From Lachnospiraceae bacterium (GTDB lineage Bacteria; Bacillota; Clostridia; Lachnospirales; Lachnospiraceae): a DNA stretch of 64,000 nt. Of the stretch, positions 43,937-52,537 are shown piece by piece; position 1 is the stretch's first letter; every line of letters starts with the position of its first letter. The notes beneath the pieces were generated by a model. It made no database searches. It was not told the origin of the DNA and saw only the letters and a program-made list of their open reading frames with translations. The stretch spans positions 1 to 64,000 of the forward strand of contig JAMPGL010000005.1 in the NCBI GenBank assembly GCA_023663945.1. The letters run 5' to 3'. The translations under genes and the position numbers were made by a program.

Positions 43937-44947
43937 ATGCAGGGAGAAAAGTTAGTTTCAGTTATTGTAGCGGCGTATAATATTGAAGATTATCTGCCCA
44001 GATGCATGGACAGCCTGCTGGCGCAGACCTATAACCCTATGGAAATTATTTTAGTAGATGACGGGTCTACGGACAGAACCGCAGCTATTTGTGACAGATA
44101 TGGAAATGAATATGAACGGGTGAAGGTGATTCATAGAAAGAACGGAGGGTTATCGGCAGCCCGCAATTCCGGTTTGGACATTGCACAAGGTGATTTTATT
44201 GGATATGTGGACGGGGATGACTGGGTAGAACCGGAAATGTATGAAGCTATGGTAAATGCCTGTATAGAGACTGGCGCTCAAATAGCAACTTGCAATTATC
44301 GGGAAATTGGAGAGGGAGGGGAAGAAGTCCATCCCTCCGGTAGACGATTGGAATTGAACATGAGGGAAGCTATGGATTTATTCATCAATGGAAACTCTCA
44401 GCCATGCATTTATAATTCGGTATGGAGCAAGCTTTATGAGCGAGAGATGATAAAGGATCTTCGATTTGTCGAAGGTAAATCTTCGGAAGATATTATGTAC
44501 ACTACGTGGGCAATTGCAAAAGCTCAGAAATGCGTTTTGATAGACAAGGCTTATTATAACTATGTGGTAGATCGAAGCGGCAGCATTATGAATGTGAAGC
44601 TTGCAGAACGAAGATTTCAGGATGAAATTCCCTTTTGGAAGGAGCAGATAGGGTATCTGTACGGGTTGGGAGAACAGGAACTGGCTCAAAAAGCTTCTTA
44701 CCGTTTTTATCGCCGTCTGCTTGATTATTATTTGGATTTTAGAAAGAAAAAGATGAAGGATGCTGCAAAGAGGCTGATCGGGATTTTAAGAGGAGAAAAG
44801 ACTGAAGTGAAAAGGATTTACCAAAATGATTTTATCCCTTTGGGCGATAAAGTACGGATGAGCATAGCACTAGTTACCCCTTCCGGTTATTATGAAATTG
44901 TAAAATTATATGACAGATTTGTCATTCCGCTGCGGCAGAAGGAATAG
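43937..44947 (+). CDS. Glycosyltransferase family 2 (EpsJ/CapI-like)
   Basis: This 336-residue inverting GT-A enzyme has VSVIVAAYNIEDYLPRCMDSLL at the N terminus, LVDDGSTDRT, then NGGLSAARNSGLDIA and the DxD region YVDGDDWVEPEMY near residue 90-102. A C-terminal helical region of about 100 residues has no membrane segment. It adds one sugar to the growing lipid-linked glycan. GAGGG lies just before the ATG. The donor is unknown. Confidence 0.82.
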   Translation: MQGEKLVSVIVAAYNIEDYLPRCMDSLLAQTYNPMEIILVDDGSTDRTAAICDRYGNEYERVKVIHRKNGGLSAARNSGLDIAQGDFIGYVDGDDWVEPEMYEAMVNACIETGAQIATCNYREIGEGGEEVHPSGRRLELNMREAMDLFINGNSQPCIYNSVWSKLYEREMIKDLRFVEGKSSEDIMYTTWAIAKAQKCVLIDKAYYNYVVDRSGSIMNVKLAERRFQDEIPFWKEQIGYLYGLGEQELAQKASYRFYRRLLDYYLDFRKKKMKDAAKRLIGILRGEKTEVKRIYQNDFIPLGDKVRMSIALVTPSGYYEIVKLYDRFVIPLRQKE

Positions 44948-44954
44948 GAGCACA

Positions 44955-46373
44955 ATGAACAAAAAGAAAGCTATAGATGACAAAATGAAAAAAAGCAGGA
45001 CAATTTTTTTGGGAGTGTGCATTTGGGGGGTGTTTCTCACAATACTTGCGTACAATGTATTGACGCCATATTTATCGGATGATTTTTTTTACAAAAGCAA
45101 TGTGGGAGAAGCACACAATTTCTTTGAACTGATTAAGCAGCAATATCAAGAATATTTGAGTAATAGTGGGCGTGTGATAGGGCAATTTAGTATTCGGCTT
45201 TCGCTGGCAGGCGATAAGATGATTTTTAATGTAATAAACAGCATCATGTTTGTGCTGCTATCCTTGCTGATTTACTGGAATGTGAAAGGAAGAAAACAAT
45301 ATGACATTCCACTGTATTTATTAATTGTGCTTGCCTTATGGCGATATAGCGTTAATTTCGGAGAAACAATCCTTTGGATATGCGGTGCATGTAATTATTT
45401 ATGGGGGAGCGTTATCATTTTAGGATTGGTGACTCTTTATAGATGCGTAATGGAAAGAGCGGAAATAAAGCATAGGGCTTTGGTTTCAGCAGGATTATTT
45501 TTTTACGGTGTTATTGCAGGCTGGTGCAATGAAAACACTTCCGGCGGCGGATTGCTTCTAATCATGCTGTTTACGGTAATCGAATATGTGGAAAGAAAGA
45601 GACAGACTGGGTTGAAAATCAAAGATTTTGTAAATTCCTGTATTATTGCTCCACACTTGGGGATGATGTGCGGACTTTTGGGAATGGTGCTGTCGCCGGG
45701 AGTTTATAAACGTATGGCGGTAATGAACACAACAGAGAATTATAGCGGTTTTGTTGGTTATCTTTCGAGATTATATAAATGCTTTATGGAGATGGATCAT
45801 CTGTTTTTGGAGTTGTTTATCCTATTGGGGGTTGTAATTATTTTTGCGGTAATATGTGAAAGGAAAAGCAAAATGGTGATAAACACTGTGCTGCCCTTTG
45901 TGATTGCCTCTGCCGCAACATCGCTTGTTTTGGTGGCACTGCCAACACCGCAGAACCGCGCTTACTTTGGAGCAGGAATTTTTTTGATCATCGCCTGTAT
46001 TCAAGGATTTCATATTACCTTTCATGATAGAAGCCAGAACAAGGGATTTAAGGCAGCTTATTATTGTGCCATATGGATATTGTCCGTTAGCTTTTTCTTT
46101 GTTTATGTTGAAAATTTAGTGAATTTAGCACGTATTTACAGAGAAAATAATGAAAGAATTGAATTGATCAGGGAAGCGGCGGAAAAGGGGGAGGACTTTG
46201 TTGTTATTCCTCAGTATAGAGAAGCATTCAAAAATAGATTTACTTTTGCGTATGACTCTGACATGACAGAAGATGCCGGGTATTGGATTAATCAATATTA
46301 CGAAGTATATTATGGAGTTGCTTCGATATCCGCACTGCCGAGAGACGAGTGGGAAGAGTTATTTGGTGAATAG
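44955..46373 (+). CDS. DUF6056-like multi-pass membrane protein, GT-C-like
   Basis: This 472-residue protein has about ten membrane segments. After the first segment comes LTPYLSDDFFY with the acidic pair D42-D43, then FGETILWICGACNYLWG and the NENTSGGG stretch seen in DUF6056-type proteins. A later SPGVYKR is also family-like. The acidic pair suggests a GT-C-type transferase using a polyprenyl-phosphate sugar, but the family is uncharacterised. The start at 44955 has AGGAG four bases upstream; a longer frame runs into the GT2 gene. A second DUF6056-like protein lies at 58008. Confidence 0.6.
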   Translation: MNKKKAIDDKMKKSRTIFLGVCIWGVFLTILAYNVLTPYLSDDFFYKSNVGEAHNFFELIKQQYQEYLSNSGRVIGQFSIRLSLAGDKMIFNVINSIMFVLLSLLIYWNVKGRKQYDIPLYLLIVLALWRYSVNFGETILWICGACNYLWGSVIILGLVTLYRCVMERAEIKHRALVSAGLFFYGVIAGWCNENTSGGGLLLIMLFTVIEYVERKRQTGLKIKDFVNSCIIAPHLGMMCGLLGMVLSPGVYKRMAVMNTTENYSGFVGYLSRLYKCFMEMDHLFLELFILLGVVIIFAVICERKSKMVINTVLPFVIASAATSLVLVALPTPQNRAYFGAGIFLIIACIQGFHITFHDRSQNKGFKAAYYCAIWILSVSFFFVYVENLVNLARIYRENNERIELIREAAEKGEDFVVIPQYREAFKNRFTFAYDSDMTEDAGYWINQYYEVYYGVASISALPRDEWEELFGE

Positions 46374-46396
46374 AAAATGCAGGCAGCAGCGCTGAT

Positions 46397-46425
46397 TTGC
46401 TTATGATAGCAATTTATGGTATACT
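46397..46425 (+). promoter_or_regulatory. Promoter of glycan unit 2
   Basis: TTGCTT (46397-46402) and TATACT (46420-46425) are 17 bases apart, with TGG directly before the -10 box. It lies in the 105-base gap before the second flippase gene, the largest gap in the locus. The start would be near 46432. Confidence 0.6.
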
Positions 46426-46444
46426 TTTGTTAATTATGTGTACA

Positions 46445-46466
46445 GGCAATTGTGCAAGTAATTGCC
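46445..46466 (+). repeat. Inverted repeat in the leader of glycan unit 2
   Basis: GGCAATT (46445-46451) and AATTGCC (46460-46466) form a 7-base-pair stem with an 8-base loop, just downstream of the predicted start site and two bases before the AAGGAG ribosome site. No T run follows. It may be an operator or an RNA element affecting translation or elongation. Confidence 0.45.
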
Positions 46467-46478
46467 ATAAGGAGAAAG

Positions 46479-48245
46479 ATGGATAATGTAAGCATGATCA
46501 AAAAGATCAGATATATATTCGACCGAAAACAAAAGCTTCAGCTATTAGTTCTTGGAATTATGATATTTATTGGCGGTTTTCTGGAAATGCTGGGGGTAGG
46601 AGCTATGATGCCGGTGGTTATGGTGCTGCTTACGCCGGAAGCTCTGTTGGAATACATTCATAAGTATGAATTTTTACAAAAAATGTGTGTTTTTTTTCAC
46701 ATAAATGATGTGAATCAGATAACGGTAGCGCTTCTTTTAGCACTGATGAGTGTTTATGTGATCAAAAATTTATATATCTTGTTTTTAACTTATAAGCAGA
46801 ATAAATTTATTGATCAAAACAGAAATCGAATGATCAGCCGGGTAATGGCGGAATTTTTAAACAGGCCATATGAGCAGTATTTGGGAGCGGATATTCCTAC
46901 AGTGTTTCGAATTACAGACAGTGATATTCCTCAGACATTTACATTGATGCTTTCGTTGATTCAGCTTGCATCGGAGGCGGTGGTATCTTGTCTGATTTTT
47001 GTTATGATGTTGATTTTGGATACAAGGATGACGCTGTCCGTTATTGTGCTGTTCGGTGTGTTGACTTTAATAATTGTTAAAGTGTTGAAACCCCAGCTCA
47101 ACAAAATAGGCAGTAAAAATCAGGCGATACAGTCTCGGATTGCTAAGTGGAGGATACAGGCAATTTATGGGCTTAAGGATGTGAAAGTACTAAATAGAGA
47201 AGAGTTCTTTGTGCGCAATTATTATGAAAGCGGTAAGATAGGGGCGGGCGTGTCAACAACGTATGCGGTACTAAATAATATGCCGCGGCTTTTGATAGAG
47301 ACAGTTTTTATTGTCGGTATTTTAGGCTTTCTTATGCTGTTTATTCAGGGAGGCGGAGATATGTCTGCGCTTGTATCTACGGTGGCTGCATTTGGAGTAG
47401 CCGCAATAAGGGTACTGCCCAGCGTAAATAGGATTAATACTTATATCACGCAGATATCTTACACTCAGCCCAGCCTTGATTTTGTATATCAGAATCTGCA
47501 GGAGGGGATGAAGACCGATGCGATGTTAGCGGAACGAAAGGCAAATTCCCAGAAAGACAAGCTAAAGTTGGAACATCAGATTGAGCTGAACCATATTTCT
47601 TTTCACTACCCAGATTCGGATAAGGATATCTTTACAGATGCACACATGGTAGTGCCTAAGGGGAAATCCGTGGGGATTATAGGAACCTCCGGCGCAGGAA
47701 AGTCTACCATTGTGGATATTCTGCTGGGGCTTTTACATGCCCAAAAAGGGGAAATTACTTGTGACGGCATCGATATTTTTAAAAACTATGAATCATGGCT
47801 TGCACAGATAGGGTATATTCCGCAGTCCATTTATTTGATAGATGAATCTATCAGGGACAATATTGCCTTTGGCATTGATGCAGACAAGATTGATGAAAAT
47901 AGAATATGGGAAGTGCTGGAAGAGGCGCAGCTCAAAGAATTTGTGAAAGAATTACCGCAGGGGCTTGATACTACAATAGGTGACAGAGGCGTCAGATTAT
48001 CCGGCGGACAAAGGCAGAGAATTGGCATTGCCAGAGCGCTTTATCACGACCCGGAAATATTGGTATTTGACGAGGCGACTTCAGCCCTTGATAATGATAC
48101 GGAAGCGGCGGTAATGGATGCGGTTAACAGTTTTCATGGAAAAAAGACGATGGTTATTATTGCACATCGATTAAATACGATTGAGAAATGTGACGTGATT
48201 TATAAAGTCGAAGATAGAAATTTGGTGGAGACTACATTAAAGTAA
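46479..48245 (+). CDS. PglK-like ABC flippase (second copy)
   Basis: This 588-residue half-transporter has an N-terminal membrane domain (about residues 20-330) and a C-terminal ATPase with Walker A GTSGAGKST at 402-410, signature LSGGQRQRIGIARAL and Walker B LVFDEATSALDNDTEAA. It is a paralogue of the flippase at 5844, with the same conserved GAxVxNxMPRLLIET-like and IPQSIxxxDxSIRxN-like blocks, but is diverged enough for a different cargo. It is the first gene after a strong promoter and probably flips the lipid-linked product of unit 2. The ATG at 46479 has AAGGAGAAAG upstream. Confidence 0.85.
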   Translation: MDNVSMIKKIRYIFDRKQKLQLLVLGIMIFIGGFLEMLGVGAMMPVVMVLLTPEALLEYIHKYEFLQKMCVFFHINDVNQITVALLLALMSVYVIKNLYILFLTYKQNKFIDQNRNRMISRVMAEFLNRPYEQYLGADIPTVFRITDSDIPQTFTLMLSLIQLASEAVVSCLIFVMMLILDTRMTLSVIVLFGVLTLIIVKVLKPQLNKIGSKNQAIQSRIAKWRIQAIYGLKDVKVLNREEFFVRNYYESGKIGAGVSTTYAVLNNMPRLLIETVFIVGILGFLMLFIQGGGDMSALVSTVAAFGVAAIRVLPSVNRINTYITQISYTQPSLDFVYQNLQEGMKTDAMLAERKANSQKDKLKLEHQIELNHISFHYPDSDKDIFTDAHMVVPKGKSVGIIGTSGAGKSTIVDILLGLLHAQKGEITCDGIDIFKNYESWLAQIGYIPQSIYLIDESIRDNIAFGIDADKIDENRIWEVLEEAQLKEFVKELPQGLDTTIGDRGVRLSGGQRQRIGIARALYHDPEILVFDEATSALDNDTEAAVMDAVNSFHGKKTMVIIAHRLNTIEKCDVIYKVEDRNLVETTLK

Positions 48246-48266
48246 GTCCAAAGGCGGGGAAGATAA

Positions 48267-49313
48267 ATGATAGGAACAGAATTTATTGATGGGCAAGGCT
48301 TGGGAAATCAATTGTTTTGTTACGTGACAGCCAGAGCAATAGCGGAGGAAAATGGCTATGAGTTTGGAACGGCTGGGCAAGAATGCTTTGCAGTAAATAT
48401 TCATAGTAACCGCGGAATGTATTTTATGGATGTGGATTTAGGACATGCTATATCTCAGGAGGAAAAGAAAGAGTTTAAGGTATACCATGATGCGGAGGAC
48501 AGATTATATATTGGAAATTCTAAGCATGACATGACTTATGGCTGTTATATTTCCGGAGCAGATGACAAGATCCATCAGATTGAAGATAATACATTAATTT
48601 ACGGGAATATGCAGGATGAGTCTTACTTTATAAAATATTTAAAGCAAGTGAAGCAGTGGCTTAGAGTGAAGCCGGAATATGATTCCTATGAATACAGCCG
48701 TGAAAATCTTTGCATTATCAATATGAGAGGCGGTGAATATACCGGGAATTTTGAACTATATGTAGAAAAAAAATATTGGCTCCATGGCATCAAAGAAATG
48801 AAAAAGATCCGGCCGGATATGGAGTTCATGATAGTTACTGATGATGTGGAGGCTGCCGGCAAAATGTTACCAGGCATTCCGGCACACCATTTTGATATAG
48901 GTAAGGACTATGTAACTTTAAAAAATGCTCATTATTTATTGCTTTCCAATTCTTCTTTTGCCTGCTTGCCGGCATATACCAGCGATACATTAAAGTTCGC
49001 TATTGCCCCCAAATATTGGGCAAGGCACAATGTTTCCGATGGTTATTGGGCGTCAGAACAGAATATTTACAGCTTATTTCATTATATGGATAAGAAAGGC
49101 AGGCTTTTTACGGCTGAACAGTGCCGTCAGGAATTAGAAGCGTATAAACAGAGATCCTCTAAATACTTAAGGCGTGGGCAGAAGCCCGGAGCTGTTAGAG
49201 CATTTTTTCAAAATATTCGTAGAAGATTAATTTTTGGCTGGTTTTACTCTAAAAAGATTTGCAGTGCTGTGTGCAGAAGAATCAGAAAGCAGAGGATGAT
49301 CAGTTATGAATAA
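48267..49313 (+). CDS. Divergent GT11-like glycosyltransferase
   Basis: This 348-residue protein retains the GT11 entry motif GQGLGNQLFCYVTARA and an LLLSNSSFACLPAY block equivalent to the NSSFSWW region. The donor motif HxRRGDY is replaced by N152-M-R154-G-G156-E157-Y, so the first histidine, second arginine and aspartate are all changed. The C-terminal 70 residues are basic. It may use a donor other than GDP-fucose or act on an unusual acceptor. GGGGAAG before the ATG supports the start. It overlaps the next gene by eight bases. Confidence 0.65.
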   Translation: MIGTEFIDGQGLGNQLFCYVTARAIAEENGYEFGTAGQECFAVNIHSNRGMYFMDVDLGHAISQEEKKEFKVYHDAEDRLYIGNSKHDMTYGCYISGADDKIHQIEDNTLIYGNMQDESYFIKYLKQVKQWLRVKPEYDSYEYSRENLCIINMRGGEYTGNFELYVEKKYWLHGIKEMKKIRPDMEFMIVTDDVEAAGKMLPGIPAHHFDIGKDYVTLKNAHYLLLSNSSFACLPAYTSDTLKFAIAPKYWARHNVSDGYWASEQNIYSLFHYMDKKGRLFTAEQCRQELEAYKQRSSKYLRRGQKPGAVRAFFQNIRRRLIFGWFYSKKICSAVCRRIRKQRMISYE

Positions 49314-50061
49314 GGAAAGGCTAAAGCTCCCCAATGTTACGTTGGCGGCAATGACCAGTGTAAATATATATGAAACAATCAAAGCTCTTGAATATAGCAT
49401 GCAGGGGATTGAGTTCGGAGAAGTAGTGCTGATTACCCATAGGAGACCGTTTATCCTGCCGAAAGAGATTACCTATAAGCATACATCAAAACTGACCAAT
49501 ATTGACAGTTTTAATTATAAGATGGTTTATGAACTGGCAGACTATATTGACACGGACTATGTACTGCTGATTCATGCGGATGGTTTTGTGGTTCATCCGG
49601 AAAGTTGGCGAGATGAATTTTTCAAGTATGACTATATTGGTGCTCCCTGGCCAGTGCCGGAACAAGGCAAAGTGCACAGCTACCACGATATAAATGGAAA
49701 TTTGTGCAGGGTAGGAAACAGCGTTTCCTTAAGAAGCAAAAGGCTTTTGGAATTTCCGAAAAAAGCCGGATTGGTGTGGGAAAAAGATGAGGAAGGATTT
49801 TACAACGAAGACATTTTTCTTTGCTGTAGAAATAAGCACAAGATTGAGGCGGCAGGGATGAAAATTGCTCCTATAGAGGCAGCGAAGTACTTCGGGCATG
49901 AACATCCGGTGCCGGAAATCGAAGATGTGGATGCGCCTTTTACTTTTCATAAATGGAGAGGAAAGAACGCTGGGTATCCCCGGTTTGAAAATCCCTGGGT
50001 GAGAAGGTGGCAGAAATTTAAGGATATTGTAAGGCCGCTGCTATTTTGGAGACATAGGTAA
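49306..50061 (+). CDS. DUF5672-family putative glycosyltransferase
   Basis: This 251-residue protein matches the DUF5672 pattern: LPNVTLAAMTSVNIYETIKAL at the N terminus, YVLLIHADGFVVHPESW in the middle, YDYIGAPWP and then CRVGNSVSLRSKRLL. The HADG element sits where a GT-A enzyme would hold its DxD motif. Such proteins are found in glycan loci and are thought to be glycosyltransferases, but activity is not established. It has no membrane segment. AGAGGA lies upstream of the ATG, and the start overlaps the previous gene. Confidence 0.65.
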   Translation: MNKERLKLPNVTLAAMTSVNIYETIKALEYSMQGIEFGEVVLITHRRPFILPKEITYKHTSKLTNIDSFNYKMVYELADYIDTDYVLLIHADGFVVHPESWRDEFFKYDYIGAPWPVPEQGKVHSYHDINGNLCRVGNSVSLRSKRLLEFPKKAGLVWEKDEEGFYNEDIFLCCRNKHKIEAAGMKIAPIEAAKYFGHEHPVPEIEDVDAPFTFHKWRGKNAGYPRFENPWVRRWQKFKDIVRPLLFWRHR

Positions 50062-50108
50062 GGGTCATGTAAGGCTGCCTAATAATATTTGGAAGAAACA
50101 GAAAACAT

Positions 50109-50134
50109 TTGGCTGTATGTTGTGGGAAAGCCAA
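50109..50134 (+). repeat. Small inverted repeat between DUF5672 and GT17 genes
   Basis: TTGGCT (50109-50114) and AGCCAA (50129-50134) could pair across a 14-base loop in the 99-base gap. No T run follows. Its significance is uncertain. Confidence 0.25.
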
Positions 50135-50160
50135 GTGACCATATAGAAAAGGACAGAATA

Positions 50161-51102
50161 ATGGTATATGATTGCATTCCTTTCTTTAACGAAATAGATA
50201 TATTGAATTTGAGGCTTCATATTCTGTCGCCGCTGGTGGACAAGTTTATCATTGAGGAGGCCACGGTGACGTTTTTGGGAGAGCCGAAGGAACTTTGTTT
50301 TGAGAAGAACAAAGAATTGTTTAAAGAGTTTCTGCCCAAGATTGAGTATATTGTGGTGGACAATTCTCCCTCGGAACTGACTACCCACGAGAGGGATAAA
50401 TTTCAAAAAAATGCGTTAATAGCAGGCCTTAAGGATGCGAAAGATGAGGATGTAATTATCTTAAGTGATGTGGACGAGATTCCTAATCCTAAAGCGCTTG
50501 AAGAGATTATTAGCCATTTTGACACAGATAAGGTATACCATTTGGCGCAGAGAATGTTTTACTGTTATTTAAATATGGAAGAAGTTTCCGGGAAACTGCT
50601 TTCCACCACTGGGGAATTTCCGGGTGTGGAAAGAAAAATGTGGCTTGGGACTAAGGTTTTCAGCAAAAAAAATATTCCGGAGAATGGAATTATTTTTTTG
50701 AGGGAGGCGTCTACTACGGCACCGGAAGCTGTAAGAGTGGCAGATGGCGGTTGGCACTTTGGTTATATGGGCAGCAGGGGAGGTGATATTTCCAAGAGAA
50801 TTGGGGATAAGGTAGTGGCAGCTGCTCATCAAGAGTATAATGATCAGGATACTCTTGCGGAAGCAAAGGATCGGCTTTTATTAGGACAAGATATTTTTGG
50901 GAGAGATGCTCGATTTGAGAGGGTGGAGATTGACGGAAGTTATCCGGAATATCTCCTTACGCATCTGGATGAGTACCGGCATCTGGTCATTGAGCCGATT
51001 AGTAAAGGAAGACAAACTTTTATCCGGATTTTTATGAGGATAAAACGGTTTTTTAGGAAGGCTGTCAGAAAGATCAGACGTTCCTTTAGGAGTAAGGTAT
51101 GA
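50161..51102 (+). CDS. GT17-family glycosyltransferase
   Basis: This 313-residue protein matches GT17 (beta-1,4-N-acetylglucosaminyltransferase III family). It begins MVYDCIPFFNEIDILNLRLHIL and contains ILSDVDEIPNP as the DxD-like site, with a later GGWHFGYMG. Bacterial GT17 proteins are poorly studied. The ATG at 50161 is preferred because it gives the family N terminus and has AAAGGA upstream; a TTG at 50089 would add 24 unrelated residues. The C terminus is strongly basic, suggesting membrane association. It overlaps the WcaJ-type gene by four bases. Confidence 0.75.
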   Translation: MVYDCIPFFNEIDILNLRLHILSPLVDKFIIEEATVTFLGEPKELCFEKNKELFKEFLPKIEYIVVDNSPSELTTHERDKFQKNALIAGLKDAKDEDVIILSDVDEIPNPKALEEIISHFDTDKVYHLAQRMFYCYLNMEEVSGKLLSTTGEFPGVERKMWLGTKVFSKKNIPENGIIFLREASTTAPEAVRVADGGWHFGYMGSRGGDISKRIGDKVVAAAHQEYNDQDTLAEAKDRLLLGQDIFGRDARFERVEIDGSYPEYLLTHLDEYRHLVIEPISKGRQTFIRIFMRIKRFFRKAVRKIRRSFRSKV

Positions 51103-52514
51103 ACCAAAAAAATAAGATTATGGAGATATACGGGTTGTGGTTTGCGGATTTAGTCGCAATCGGCATTTCTTTCATTTTAGCAACCTATTTCCGCTTTGGA
51201 AATTTTAAGGATATGGGAGATAAGGTGATACACTTTCAAGTGTGTCTTCTTTTCTTATTATTTTGTACAATATATACTTTTTTTCTTGAGTGGAACAGAA
51301 ATTTTTTAAAGAGAAGCATTCTTAAAGAATTAAAAGCGATTATTCAATACCACATAGTTATGTTGCTGGTTGTCCAGACTGTAATGTATTTTTTGCAGTG
51401 GGCGGAGCCTTTTTCTCGTTTTGTTATGGGTCTGTTTATGGTACTTAATGTGATAATTACATTACTAGTACATTTGGGGATCAAATATGTACTGCGTATT
51501 TATTACAGCTCAGAGCTGTCGCAAATTAAAGTATTAGTAATCACACAACAGGAAATGGCAGTATCGGTGGTCGAGCGTTTAAAAGAAGATCTGGATGTAA
51601 ACTATCGACTGGTAGGAATTGCGTGCCCGGAGTTTACAAAAACAGAATCACAAGAGATTTGCGGTGTTCCGCTTATTTCGATGACAGAGTATTTTATGGA
51701 AGATATGACCTTGAGAGCGCTGGATGAAGTATTTATTTACATGCCGGATTTAAAACAAAAACAGCTGCAGACAATTTTGGGTGGATTTGATGAGATGGGA
51801 GTGGATTGTCATTACTGCTTGGAATTGCCGGGAACTTATTCAGGCAGAAGTAAAATAGATAGTTTCGGAAGTTATTCGGTAATCACTTATACCCGGTTTC
51901 AAAGCAGTTATAAACGCTTATTGATCAAACGAGTTATGGATATTTTAGGCGGGGCAGCAGGGTTATTAATTACGTTAATTTTTTATCCTTTTGTGGCAAT
52001 TGCTATTAAGCTGGATTCGCCGGGACCGGTGCTCTTTTCACAGATTCGGATAGGCAGAAACGGTAGAAGATTTAAAATATATAAATTTAGGTCTATGTAT
52101 ATGGATGCTGAGGAGAGAAGGAAGGAGCTTGAAAAGAAAAATGAAATGCAGGGGTTGATGTTTAAGATAGAAGATGATCCTCGGATTACTAAAGTTGGGA
52201 AATTTATTCGTAAGACCAGTATTGATGAGCTCCCACAGTTTTATAATGTATTGAAAGGTGACATGAGTCTGGTTGGAACCAGACCGCCGACAGAAGACGA
52301 GTTTGAAAAATATAATCAATATTATAGAAGACGCATTAGCATGACGCCGGGGCTTACCGGGCTTTGGCAGGTAAGTGGAAGAAGTGAGATTGATAATTTT
52401 GATGATGTAGTTAAGTATGATCTGAAATATATTGATGGCTGGTCCTTGACGCTGGATGTTAAGATTCTCATTAAGACGGTATGGGTGGTTTTGACGGGGA
52501 AAGGATCTAAATAG
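51099..52514 (+). CDS. WcaJ/CpsE-type initiating polyprenyl glycosylphosphotransferase
   Basis: This 471-residue protein has four N-terminal membrane segments (about 10-125), a CoA-binding-like domain and a C-terminal phosphoglycosyl transferase domain. The last has one further hydrophobic helix, KFRSMYMDAEERRKELEKK, the catalytic DE in TSIDELPQF, and RPPTEDEFEKY with TPGLTGLWQVSGRS. It would transfer a hexose 1-phosphate (commonly glucose or galactose) to undecaprenyl phosphate. It is the second initiating transferase in the window, after the PglC-like one at 22546, so unit 2 probably builds its own lipid-linked glycan. The ATGA overlap couples it to the GT17 gene. Confidence 0.9.
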   Translation: MNQKNKIMEIYGLWFADLVAIGISFILATYFRFGNFKDMGDKVIHFQVCLLFLLFCTIYTFFLEWNRNFLKRSILKELKAIIQYHIVMLLVVQTVMYFLQWAEPFSRFVMGLFMVLNVIITLLVHLGIKYVLRIYYSSELSQIKVLVITQQEMAVSVVERLKEDLDVNYRLVGIACPEFTKTESQEICGVPLISMTEYFMEDMTLRALDEVFIYMPDLKQKQLQTILGGFDEMGVDCHYCLELPGTYSGRSKIDSFGSYSVITYTRFQSSYKRLLIKRVMDILGGAAGLLITLIFYPFVAIAIKLDSPGPVLFSQIRIGRNGRRFKIYKFRSMYMDAEERRKELEKKNEMQGLMFKIEDDPRITKVGKFIRKTSIDELPQFYNVLKGDMSLVGTRPPTEDEFEKYNQYYRRRISMTPGLTGLWQVSGRSEIDNFDDVVKYDLKYIDGWSLTLDVKILIKTVWVVLTGKGSK

Positions 52515-52537
52515 TGTGCTGAAAGGGTGAATCCTTC

